From: JAYFRE01 sp034926235
Lineage (GTDB): Bacteria > Pseudomonadota > Alphaproteobacteria > Rhodospirillales > Magnetospirillaceae
Direction: 5' to 3'
DNA: 11,930 bases
NCBI GenBank assembly: GCA_034926235.1
Contig: JAYFRE010000121.1
Location: 1-11,930, forward strand
Shown here: positions 1 through 7,721 of the stretch, in pieces
How the letters are laid out: each line of letters starts with the position of its first letter
Numbering within the stretch: position 1 is the first letter of the stretch
Translations under genes and position numbers: made by a program
Notes under the pieces: generated by a model
What the model was told of the DNA's origin: nothing
The model's database searches: none
Seen by the model: only the letters and a program-made list of their open reading frames with translations

Positions 1-589
1 CCGCCAGATGCGCTGCCGCCGGCTGCTGGGCGAAACGGGAAGCAATCTCGGGCCCGCGTCCCAGCCGCGCCAGCCAGGCGGCGGCCATGCGCCAGGGTTC
101 GCGCGCGGCGCGGTCGCCGCCCGGCTGGGCCACCTCATGCAGATGCCCCAATCGGCGGAAAACCGCGCCATCGACCCGCAAAAGCTCGCCGCCCCAGGAT
201 TGCCCGCCCGGCCCCAGCCCGAACCCATCCAGCGCCAGCCCGATCAACGGCCCCATGATCCCGTGTTCGGCGGCGACGGCGGCGATGTGGGCATGGTGGT
301 GCTGCACCGCCAGCGACGGTTCAGGATGAGCCTGGGCCCAGCGGGTGGAATAAAAATCGGGGTGCAGATCATGCGCCAGCAGCCGAGGGATCAGCGCCAG
401 ATCGCGGCGCATCGCTGCCGCCGCGTCCTCGAAGGCGCGCAAGGCGGCGGCATTGTCCAGATCGCCCAGGACCGGCGACAGGAAAGCCTGATCGCCTTTG
501 ACGGCGCACAGGGTGTTCTTCAGAAACCCGCCCAACGCCAGCACGCCGGGGCAGGAATGGGGCAGCCGGAGCCGTGCTACGGGCTCCAT
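1..589 (-). CDS. HypF-like carbamoyltransferase, stand-alone Kae1-like domain (3' end outside window)
   Basis: 196 codons are visible from an ATG at 589; the gene continues beyond the left edge. The translation matches the C-terminal Kae1-like half of HypF, which transfers a carbamoyl group to HypE for the CN ligands of [NiFe]-hydrogenase. Visible marks are VLALGGFLKNT (16-26), FLSPVLGDLDN (36-46), HDLHPDFYSTR (73-83), the metal-binding VQHHHAH (95-101), LALDGFGLG (118-126) and WGGELL (132-137). Normal HypF is about 750 residues, with acylphosphatase, zinc-finger and YrdC domains before this point. Here the homology begins at about residue 10 and the upstream DNA belongs to the GH17-GT2 gene, so those domains are absent. 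The start lies four bases after the upstream stop; GAGG sits very close to the ATG, which suggests translational coupling. As I recall, a short functional HypF1 exists in Cupriavidus. The alternative is a different carbamoyltransferase or a decayed HypF. The family is certain; the substrate is not. Confidence 0.85.
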   Translation of the reverse strand, partial: MEPVARLRLPHSCPGVLALGGFLKNTLCAVKGDQAFLSPVLGDLDNAAALRAFEDAAAAMRRDLALIPRLLAHDLHPDFYSTRWAQAHPEPSLAVQHHHAHIAAVAAEHGIMGPLIGLALDGFGLGPGGQSWGGELLRVDGAVFRRLGHLHEVAQPGGDRAAREPWRMAAAWLARLGRGPEIASRFAQQPAAAHLA

Positions 590-593
590 CGCC

Positions 594-3305
594 TCAGACG
601 TTGCCCTGGGCCGCCGGTTCGGATTTGCCCCGGTTCAGCCGCGCCATCAGACCGCTGGTAGGCGTCGCCGAAACGATCGCCGTCGCCAGCGCGGCGGCGT
701 AGGGGATCGACTGCACCCCCAACACCAGCGCCCACAGGCGCGCATCGAGATCGTTCCAGCCATAGGCGATCAGGATCGCCGCCGCCGAGGCCAGTTGCAG
801 CACCATCAGCGCCGTTTCCTCGGACGCCATCATGAAGCCGGCGGTCCAGGCCGCCTTGCCCTCGCATTTCGGCGTGCGCAGGAAGGGAATAGTCTTGGTC
901 AGCATCCCCATCCACATCGCCTTGCCGATCGAATAGGTCAGCCCCATTCCGGCAATGGCCGAACCGATACGCTGACGCCAGTTGCATTTCACCTTGGTCG
1001 AATAGAGGAACAGGTGATGGATCAGCTTGGCCACGAACACGCCGATGGTCGGCATGACAAAGATCGCCAGCGGGAAATCGAAGGTTTGCGGGGCCAGGAT
1101 CAGACCTATGGTCCAGAACACCGACAAGATCGAGAACAAGACATAGAAAGCGTCGGCGAACCAGGGCACCCAGCCGGTGACGAAATGGTATTTCTGCGTC
1201 GAGGTCAGGCCGGTCTCGCGGAACGGAATCAGCGAACGCCAATGTCCTTTCAATATCTGCACCGCGCCATAGGCCCAGCGGAAGCGCTGCTTCTTATAGG
1301 CGGTGAAGCTGTCCGGGGTCAGACCATGGCCGAAACGGTAGCTGAGATAGACCGACTCATAGCCGTTTTCCAGCAGGCGCAGGCCCAGTTCGGCGTCCTC
1401 GCAGATGGTCCACACCGCCCATTGCCCGGTTTCCTCCAGCGCCTTGCGCCGGATCAGGGTCATGGTGCCGTGCTGGATGATGGCGTTATGCTCGTTGCGC
1501 GCGACCATGCCGATATCGAAGAAACCGGCATATTCCCAATTGATGCATTCCTTGAACAGATCGTCCTGCCACTCGCGGTGATCCTGCGGGGCCTGGACCC
1601 AGCCGACCTTGGGGTCCTCGAAATAGGGCACCAGCGTCATCAGCCAATTGGGCGAGACGATATAGTCGGAATCGATCACGCCGACGATCTCGGCATCGGC
1701 GGCGGTCTGGGTCAGGCCGAAATTGAGCGCGCCGGACTTGGCCCCCTTCCACTGGCCCAGATGATAGAATTTGAAGCGCGGCCCCAGTTTCTCGCAATAA
1801 TCCAGCACCGGCTGCCACACCTCCGGGTCGCGGGTGTTGTTGTCCAGCACCAGGACCTCGAAATTGGGATAGTCGAGCGCCGCCAGCCCGTCCAGCGTCT
1901 GCTTCAGCATGTCGGGAGGCTCGTTATAGCAGGGCAGATGCAGCGACACCTTGGGGTAGCGGTGAGGCTTGGGCGCGGTTTCAGGCGTGAACCGGCGATG
2001 GGCCTGGCGCGTCCAGGTCAGTTCCGTCAGCTCGTAGCCCGCGATCAAGACCACCACGAGCAGGATGATCTGGGCTGGCATCAGCACCGAATACATCAAT
2101 TCGGTCGATGGCGCGAAATCGCGGATCACCGGCACCGACATGGTCCAGATCACCAGCGAAGCGACGAATTGGACCAGGACGGCGAAGAAAATCTTGCCGC
2201 GTGTGCGCAGATTCTGCCAATGCGCCAGGAACCAACTGACCGGGAACAGCGCCAAAACGGTGGCGGCGAGCGCCTGGATCGGCCAATGCTTGATTTCCAG
2301 CACCGGGTCGATCATCGAGAATTTCGGCTTCCGATCCGCGTCCCAGACACCCCAGTGGGTGCCGACGCCCCATTCAAACACCCGTTTCCAGGGCTGATCG
2401 AACGCTTCGATGATGTTGTAGTCGATGCCATTGTCGGGATCGGCGGCAACGTTCAAGAAGCGGCGCAGGAACAAAGCCTGATTGACCACCGACGGCTCGG
2501 CCAGTCCCTTGTTCTTGCCCGCCGACGGCCAGCCGACCTCGGCCAGCATGACATGCTTGTCGGGATAGGCTTCGCGGATGGCGCGGTATTCGCCCAGCAC
2601 ATAATCGAGCGCGCTATCGACGGGAATGCCTTCCCAATAGGGCAGCACATGCAGGGCGATGAAATCGACTTCGCGCACCAATTCCGGATGACGCAGCCAT
2701 TCCGAAGCCGGTTCGGCGGTCGAAACCGGCAGCGCGGTGCGCGATTTGGCCTTGCGGATATAGCGGATCAATTGCTGCGGCGTGACACGGGCGGTCAGCA
2801 GGGTTTCGTTGCCGACGATCAGGCGATCGATATTGGGATTGTCGCGCGCCATCTGGATGACGTCGTCGATCTCTTCCTCGTTGCGGGCCAGGCTTTTCAT
2901 CTGGAAGCGGTAGACTTCCTGCTCGCGCGAGGACATCTCGGACACAGGCTTGTCGAGATTGAGATCGCTGCTGCCCAAAGCACCTTCGATCCAGGCGCTG
3001 GCCGTGACCTTCAGCCCGTGCTTGGCGGCCAAGGGCGGGATCATCTGGCTGAACGGTTCGGCGTTATAAAGACGGATGGCGTGCGCCTTGGTCGCCACCA
3101 GGGCCAGATCCTTGTCGATCGATTCGGCGCTGGGATAGCGGTTCTCGAACGGACTGTCGTCCTTGCCGAACGGGCTGAACGAGATACTCTGGATGCCGCC
3201 GCGCCAGGCAATATCGGATTGGGGGCGGTTCATCGCCCACCACACGCCAAGATTACCCAATACGATGATCAGAAGGACGCTGAGACCGGAAAAACGTCGC
3301 CACAT
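594..3305 (-). CDS. Membrane GH17-GT2 fusion, beta-glucan synthase (NdvB type of Pseudomonas/Bradyrhizobium)
   Basis: 903 residues from ATG 3305. I prefer this start because it leads straight into a hydrophobic segment (8-25); an upstream ATG (3347) and GTG (3410) in frame add only basic sequence. Residues about 33-335 form a GH17 domain with both catalytic glutamates: E167 in IVGNE and E256 in AEVGWPS. Three membrane segments follow (about 342-361, 371-390, 404-424). A family 2 processive glycosyltransferase comes next: LPCYNE (457-462), IDSD (544-547), the base motif CEDAELGL (635-642) and QRFRW (673-677). Four more membrane segments lie at about 711-735, 745-766, 828-850 and 853-880. This topology puts GH17 in the periplasm and GT2 in the cytosol, as expected for a synthase that exports beta-1,3-glucan and remodels it outside. 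The length fits NdvB of Pseudomonas aeruginosa, which makes periplasmic cyclic glucans linked to biofilm tolerance. The exact linkage is inferred. A HypF-like gene follows after four bases. Confidence 0.9.
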   Translation of the reverse strand: MWRRFSGLSVLLIIVLGNLGVWWAMNRPQSDIAWRGGIQSISFSPFGKDDSPFENRYPSAESIDKDLALVATKAHAIRLYNAEPFSQMIPPLAAKHGLKVTASAWIEGALGSSDLNLDKPVSEMSSREQEVYRFQMKSLARNEEEIDDVIQMARDNPNIDRLIVGNETLLTARVTPQQLIRYIRKAKSRTALPVSTAEPASEWLRHPELVREVDFIALHVLPYWEGIPVDSALDYVLGEYRAIREAYPDKHVMLAEVGWPSAGKNKGLAEPSVVNQALFLRRFLNVAADPDNGIDYNIIEAFDQPWKRVFEWGVGTHWGVWDADRKPKFSMIDPVLEIKHWPIQALAATVLALFPVSWFLAHWQNLRTRGKIFFAVLVQFVASLVIWTMSVPVIRDFAPSTELMYSVLMPAQIILLVVVLIAGYELTELTWTRQAHRRFTPETAPKPHRYPKVSLHLPCYNEPPDMLKQTLDGLAALDYPNFEVLVLDNNTRDPEVWQPVLDYCEKLGPRFKFYHLGQWKGAKSGALNFGLTQTAADAEIVGVIDSDYIVSPNWLMTLVPYFEDPKVGWVQAPQDHREWQDDLFKECINWEYAGFFDIGMVARNEHNAIIQHGTMTLIRRKALEETGQWAVWTICEDAELGLRLLENGYESVYLSYRFGHGLTPDSFTAYKKQRFRWAYGAVQILKGHWRSLIPFRETGLTSTQKYHFVTGWVPWFADAFYVLFSILSVFWTIGLILAPQTFDFPLAIFVMPTIGVFVAKLIHHLFLYSTKVKCNWRQRIGSAIAGMGLTYSIGKAMWMGMLTKTIPFLRTPKCEGKAAWTAGFMMASEETALMVLQLASAAAILIAYGWNDLDARLWALVLGVQSIPYAAALATAIVSATPTSGLMARLNRGKSEPAAQGNV

Positions 3306-3400
3306 GGTTTGTCTTCGCCTGCCAGAACCGGGATACCTTAGCGTCATTGCGACGCAACGGCCAGCGCCCCTTGAACGCCGGACGGCGTGGGGCGCTTGGG

Positions 3401-3432
3401 TCCGCCTCATCCTTTCCGGTCCAAGAGGCGGA
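3401..3432. repeat. Inverted repeat TCCGCCTC-N16-GAGGCGGA
   Basis: The two 8-base arms (3401-3408 and 3425-3432) are perfect reverse complements with a 16-base spacer. The right arm ends six bases before the extended -10 candidate at 3438-3446, so it would overlap the spacer and -35 zone of that promoter. That is where a repressor or activator site would be expected. It has no T-run and sits upstream of both genes, so a terminator is unlikely. Confidence 0.45.
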
Positions 3433-3437
3433 TTTGG

Positions 3438-3446
3438 TGCTATATA
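3438..3446 (+). promoter_or_regulatory. Extended -10 promoter candidate (TGC TATATA)
   Basis: TG-N-TATATA resembles an extended -10 element and is the only AT-rich block in this GC-rich stretch. No good -35 hexamer is seen 16-18 bases upstream, as can be the case for extended -10 promoters. Transcription would begin near 3453, leaving a leader of about 63 bases before the ATG at 3516. The assignment is by eye only. Confidence 0.4.
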
Positions 3447-3515
3447 TCCGATCCCATCGCAAACCGCGAGGGTTTCGACGCGCCGCGCCGGGGCCCTTTC
3501 GTCAGGAGAGACGGC

Positions 3516-4754
3516 ATGATCGGCACGGCATCGGACTGGACGCTAAAGGCGGCCGCCTGGATCCTGGCGGCGGTCCTGGCCGGCGGATCGGCCCAGGCGG
3601 CAGCGCCGGCGATGCCGCCCGCGGATCCGGCGCTTTCCATCGGTTTCGTCGGCACGCTGACCGGCGCGCGCGCCCATGTCGCGCAAGACCGGCTGGACGG
3701 GTTCAAGCTGGGCGTCAAACATGCAGGCGGGCGCATCGGCGGACAGGAATTCAATCTGACCGCCATCGACGACAAGGACAACGCCGCCACCGCTTTGCGC
3801 GCCGCCAAAAGATTGCTGGACCAGACCGGCGTGCGGATTCTGCTCTGGGCTTCCGACACCCCCGCCCCCGCCGCCCTGCCGCCGCTGGCCACGCGCAGCG
3901 GCACGCTGCTGCTGGCGCTGGGATCGCCGGCTCCGGCATTGGCCGGTTCGGGGTGCAATCCCTTGTTCTTCTCGCTTGCCTCGCTTGACGAAACCGGGCA
4001 TGAAACGACCGGCCGGCTGTTGCAGAAACAGGGTTACCCGTCCTTGGCCGTAGCCGGCCCCGATTCCGATGCGACCCGCCAGGCCGTGGCCGCGCTGAAA
4101 AAGACCTATCACGGCGCGGTGGTGCTGGTGACCAGTCGCAAGGGGCGGATGAGCTTCCGCGAGGAACTGGCCCGCATCCGCGACATCGCCCCCGGCGCGG
4201 TCTATCTGCTGCATAGCGGCGGCATGGCGGTCAATTTCATCATCCAATACCAGAAGGCGGGTTTGAAGGAGCGCACGCCCCTATTCGCCCCCGCCGACAT
4301 CGCCGACCGGACAGTGATCGCCGCCGCAGGCCCGGCCGCCGCCAATCTGTTCAGCGTCGCACCCTGGAGCGACGACATGGACACCCCCTCGAACCGCCGC
4401 ATGATGGCCGATTTCGAGGTCGAATATGGCCGTCCGGCCTCGATCGACGCCGCCTATGGCTATGACGCGGCGATGATGCTGGACCGCGCCATCACCGCCG
4501 CCGGCATCCGCGACCGCGAAGCCCTGCGCCAAGCCATGCTGCGCGCCGATTTCCCCGCCACCCGCGAAGCCTTCCGCTTCGGCTCCAACCAGTTTCCGGT
4601 GGAAACCTTCCTGCTGCGCCAGGTGGTCGAAGATCAAAGCCGGGGCCGGCTGGGCAATGAACAGCAGGGCGTTGTCGCCCGCGCCGTCGGCAATGGCGCG
4701 GCCAATGCCTGTCCGATGCGCGGCGGCGCACCAGCCACACCGGTAAAACCGTAA
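3516..4754 (+). CDS. Periplasmic ABC-type substrate-binding protein, LivK-like (Peripla_BP_6)
   Basis: 412 residues from ATG 3516, preceded by AGGAG at 3504-3508 with good spacing; in-frame codons further upstream lack this. A signal peptide is clear: hydrophobic core about 11-24 and likely cleavage after AQA (26-28). The mature protein has the branched-chain amino acid receptor pattern: IGFVGTLTG (42-50), then DGFKLGVKHAGGRIGG (61-76), AIDDKDN (83-89), a second lobe with AYGYDAAMMLDRAI (313-326), and a C-terminal FRFGSNQFPVE (353-363). C147 and C399 could form a disulfide. It would bind a small ligand, perhaps an amino acid or carboxylate, in the periplasm. No permease or ATPase gene is nearby, so it is an orphan receptor that uses a transporter elsewhere or feeds a sensor. 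The next gene starts 42 bases downstream on the same strand. The ligand cannot be told from the sequence. Confidence 0.85.
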   Translation: MIGTASDWTLKAAAWILAAVLAGGSAQAAAPAMPPADPALSIGFVGTLTGARAHVAQDRLDGFKLGVKHAGGRIGGQEFNLTAIDDKDNAATALRAAKRLLDQTGVRILLWASDTPAPAALPPLATRSGTLLLALGSPAPALAGSGCNPLFFSLASLDETGHETTGRLLQKQGYPSLAVAGPDSDATRQAVAALKKTYHGAVVLVTSRKGRMSFREELARIRDIAPGAVYLLHSGGMAVNFIIQYQKAGLKERTPLFAPADIADRTVIAAAGPAAANLFSVAPWSDDMDTPSNRRMMADFEVEYGRPASIDAAYGYDAAMMLDRAITAAGIRDREALRQAMLRADFPATREAFRFGSNQFPVETFLLRQVVEDQSRGRLGNEQQGVVARAVGNGAANACPMRGGAPATPVKP

Positions 4755-4796
4755 GCGCTCTTGCGCCCGGCAAACCAATCGGGCTATCACCCATTC

Positions 4797-7109
4797 ATGA
4801 CAATCAACCAAAGCGACGTTTCCCCCGCCGTTTTTGGCGGTTTCTCACCTCAAGCGCCGCTGCTGGCGCGATGGATCGCCGGTCTGAACCAAGCTGGAAT
4901 CCTGTCTTCGGAGCAATCCCAGGCAGCGCGGCGACATTTCGGTCTTGATCCCAGTTCCCACCAATGGCGCGCCTTTCTGTTCGCCGCATCTACATTGGCG
5001 GCGGCGCTGCTGATCGCTGCGGGGCTGATCCTGTTTTTCGCCTGGAACTGGGAAGCGATGCCCAAGGTGGCGAAATTCGCCCTGGCCGAAACCGTATTCG
5101 TTCTGTTTGCCCTGATCGCCCTGTGGAAATGGCGCGGCCCCGTCGGCCATGCCGCCCTGATGGGGGCCGGCCTCGCCGTCGGCGCGCTGCTGGCCCTGTT
5201 CGGCCAGATCTATCAAACCGGCGCGGATTCCTGGGAATTGTTCCGCGCCTGGACGCTGGTCCTCCTTCCGCTCGCCCTGCTGGCAGGGAACCGGGTCGGC
5301 CTTTGGTTCATGACGCTGGCGGTGGCCGATCTGTGGGCTGGGTTGTGGCTGTGGGGCGACGTCATCGAACCGAGAGGCGCGATCTGGTTTCCGCCTCTGG
5401 CGCTGGAGATCATCGCCGCGCACGCCGTCTTGTGGGCGCTGGCAGAGATCGCGCATAACCGGACCAGAACCGCCCCCCGCCCCTTCGACCCTCACCGGGC
5501 GCTGAGCCGGATCCTGGGCGCTGTGACGCTGACCGCGATGACGATTCGGCTGCTGGCGCTGATTCTGGCCAATAGCTGGGTCGGAGGGTCGTTTTTAAAC
5601 CTCGCCTATCTTTATTCGGGCCCAGCCTCGCCTTTGAGCGGGATCGGCGTGGACGCATCGCGGACGGACGTCATTGCCGCCGCCTTTCTGTTCGGCGTCA
5701 CCTTCCTGATCTATGCCAGACGGCGGGGCGATTTCTTCTTCGTCGCCCTGATCGTCGCCCTGCTGGCCATCCTGTTCGATACGGCACTGATCCGGTCCCT
5801 GGTCGAGCAAAGCCGTGACATAATCCCGCTGTCCCTGTTGGCGGGAATCATCATCGTCGCCACCTGTCTTGGCGTCACCGCCCTGATCCTCAAGCTTCGC
5901 CGCAGGCTGCCTTCGGGACGAACGGCGGAAGGTGAAACCCCGGCCCCATCGGGCGTATCCCTGCTTCGTTCCAGCCTGACCGATTGGCTGACGGTCTCGG
6001 CCGGGATCGAAGCCGCGCCGGTCGCGGACTGGTTTTCAGGCTGGGACGGAGCTGCGGCGGAACGCCAGCCCTGGTACGTCAAAAGCTTCATCGCCGCCGG
6101 AATCTGGCTCGGCTCGCTGCTGCTGATCTCGGGCGTGATCGGGCTGCTGTTCGCGGGCTTATCCGGGATCATTCCTCAGGTCGTGCTGGGACTGATCATT
6201 TATGCGGCGGGCATTTTTTTACGCCGGAACGGCGGCAGTTGGGCACGGCTCAACCTATCCCTGGTCCTGATCGTCTGCGGTCTGGTGCTGGTCGGATACC
6301 TCCTGTCCGAGGATGTCAGCACCGGTCTGCTGCTTTACGCGGCCCTGTTCCTCGCCGGCTGGTGCGCCTTAAAGGACAGGGCGGGAAAAGCGTTCGCCTT
6401 CGCCGCCTTCCTCGCCGCCCTGACGATCCTGGCGCTCTATCATGACCACAGCGCGTTCGACGCCGACGGCGACGTCGCTGTCACAAGCTTCACGGGCGTC
6501 CTTTTCCATGCGCTCAAGGCCGGATACCGCCCGTTGTCGCTGCTGTGCTGGACCGGATTCCTGCTGTTCACTCTGCTGGAATTCACCGCCCCGCCGCCGC
6601 TCAAGCCCCATTGGTTCGAGGCCGAACGCCGCAGCGCCGCCGCCGGTTTCCTTCTGTTCGCCGCAGGCTTAACCATCGCTGCCACGATCTGGGCGGGGTT
6701 CGACCATAGCGGATCGGGCATGGTGCTGCTGTCCCTCGTCCCCTGGGCCGGCGCGCTGGCCGGGCTGGCCATCGCCGCAGCAATCCTCGCCTTGCGCCAC
6801 CCCCGGCACGCCACCCGGATCGCCGTGGCCGGATTGCTGCTCATCGGGCTGGCCGTTCTGTCTTTCCCCATCCTGCTCGGTGTCCTGCTGCTGCTGCTGG
6901 CGCGGCGCCGCGCCGCCCCCTGGCTCGGCGGCATAGCGACGCTCTATCTGGTCTTTTTCGTCCAGCGTTTCTATTACGCACTGGACGTCTCCCTGCTCGA
7001 CAAATCCCTGATCCTGATCGGATCGGGCCTGATCCTGGCGCTGGCCGCCGCCGGGTTCCGCCAGGGCTGGCTCTTGAACCTCGTCCCGGAAAAGGGAGAC
7101 ACGCCATGA
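4797..7109 (+). CDS. DUF2157-DUF4401 fusion, polytopic inner-membrane protein of unknown function
   Basis: 770 residues from ATG 4797; an in-frame TTG at 4761 is less likely. There is no strong ribosome binding site, and the previous gene ends 42 bases upstream, so it may depend on that transcript. Residues about 25-185 look like DUF2157: a soluble start (WIAGLNQAGILSSEQ, 26-40), then closely spaced helices including ALLALFGQIYQTGADSWELF (130-149). About ten helices precede a hydrophilic linker (366-428), and about ten more follow from WYVKSF (426-431) in a DUF4401-like half ending near 755. In many bacteria these two domains are separate neighbouring genes beside a GDYXXLXY gene; here they are one chain, and the GDYXXLXY gene follows with a 4-base overlap. 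The function is unknown to me; about twenty membrane segments suggest a transporter-like or envelope assembly protein. The family call rests on memory of domain patterns. Confidence 0.8.
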   Translation: MTINQSDVSPAVFGGFSPQAPLLARWIAGLNQAGILSSEQSQAARRHFGLDPSSHQWRAFLFAASTLAAALLIAAGLILFFAWNWEAMPKVAKFALAETVFVLFALIALWKWRGPVGHAALMGAGLAVGALLALFGQIYQTGADSWELFRAWTLVLLPLALLAGNRVGLWFMTLAVADLWAGLWLWGDVIEPRGAIWFPPLALEIIAAHAVLWALAEIAHNRTRTAPRPFDPHRALSRILGAVTLTAMTIRLLALILANSWVGGSFLNLAYLYSGPASPLSGIGVDASRTDVIAAAFLFGVTFLIYARRRGDFFFVALIVALLAILFDTALIRSLVEQSRDIIPLSLLAGIIIVATCLGVTALILKLRRRLPSGRTAEGETPAPSGVSLLRSSLTDWLTVSAGIEAAPVADWFSGWDGAAAERQPWYVKSFIAAGIWLGSLLLISGVIGLLFAGLSGIIPQVVLGLIIYAAGIFLRRNGGSWARLNLSLVLIVCGLVLVGYLLSEDVSTGLLLYAALFLAGWCALKDRAGKAFAFAAFLAALTILALYHDHSAFDADGDVAVTSFTGVLFHALKAGYRPLSLLCWTGFLLFTLLEFTAPPPLKPHWFEAERRSAAAGFLLFAAGLTIAATIWAGFDHSGSGMVLLSLVPWAGALAGLAIAAAILALRHPRHATRIAVAGLLLIGLAVLSFPILLGVLLLLLARRRAAPWLGGIATLYLVFFVQRFYYALDVSLLDKSLILIGSGLILALAAAGFRQGWLLNLVPEKGDTP

Positions 7110-7651
7110 TCCGCCGCCTCATGCGCGCTCCCGTCCTTGCCGGGCTGGTGCTGGTCTTGTTCCTGGGCCTCTACAACGCCGCCATCCTGGGCAAGGAGCG
7201 GCTGCTCGCCCGCGGCGACATCATGGTCCTGGCGCTGGCCCCGGTTGATCCCCGCTCGCTGATGCAGGGCGATTACATGATCCTGGACATTGCCGATGGC
7301 CGCGCCATGGCCCGCGATGCCGGGAGCGGAGACGACAATGAAACCCGGCCGGACGGACGCGAACGGACCGCCATCATGGCCGCAGACGAAAACGGTCTTT
7401 GGAGCTATCGCCGGCTTGACCAAGGCGACGCTTTGGAAGCGGGGGAACACCGGCTGACTTTCCGCCCGCAAGGCCGGAGGCCCGCGAAAATCGCCGGCGG
7501 CAGCTGGTTTTTCGAGGAAGGACAAGCGGCAACCTATGCCCGTGCGCGATTCGCCGAATTACGGGTCGCACCCGACGGGACCGCCTTGATCACCGCCTTG
7601 CTGGATGCGGACCGCAACCGTCTTTCCGCGCAAAGGACCGATCTGGAATAG
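7106..7651 (+). CDS. GDYXXLXY-family protein, membrane-anchored
   Basis: 181 residues; ATG 7106 overlaps the upstream stop as ATGA, and GGGAG lies just ahead, so translation is coupled to the DUF2157-DUF4401 gene. An N-terminal segment (9-28) is a signal anchor. The family motif is GDYMILDI (55-62), just after the typical VDPRSLMQ. The second conserved block is WFFEEGQAATYARARFAELRV (134-154), of which FFEEGQA and YARARF are the key parts. The rest should lie in the periplasm. Members of this family are nearly always encoded beside DUF2157/DUF4401 genes, so the two proteins probably form one complex. The biochemical role is unknown. The final residue of the motif is I instead of Y, a mild deviation. 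Confidence 0.85.
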   Translation: MIRRLMRAPVLAGLVLVLFLGLYNAAILGKERLLARGDIMVLALAPVDPRSLMQGDYMILDIADGRAMARDAGSGDDNETRPDGRERTAIMAADENGLWSYRRLDQGDALEAGEHRLTFRPQGRRPAKIAGGSWFFEEGQAATYARARFAELRVAPDGTALITALLDADRNRLSAQRTDLE

Positions 7652-7721
7652 GGCTGCGCCCGTGCTTGTGCTATCTGTACGGCCCAGCCGACTATCCGAT
7701 GGCCAGAAGGACGATGCCTGA

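Larger units (their letters stand above)
3306..3515. promoter_or_regulatory. Divergent intergenic region between the glucan synthase and binding-protein genes
   Basis: These 210 bases separate two divergent genes, so both promoters should lie here. Visible elements are a perfect TTGCG-A-CGCAA palindrome (3347-3357), ACGCCG-GA-CGGCGT (3375-3388), the inverted repeat 3401-3432 and an extended -10 candidate at 3438-3446, the last two listed separately. I could not pick a convincing minus-strand promoter for the glucan synthase. The extended readings of the flanking genes into this region look non-coding. Confidence 0.55.

Noticed and set aside
8..661. Plus-strand ORF of 217 codons at the left end
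   Set aside because: It lies opposite the HypF-like gene, whose motifs are unmistakable on the minus strand; the plus-strand product is low-complexity.
498..3341. 947-codon plus-strand ORF antisense to the glucan synthase gene
   Set aside because: Its product is rich in His, Gln, Arg and Gly with no domain pattern, while the minus strand carries full GH17 and GT2 motifs. Long antisense frames are common opposite GC-rich genes.
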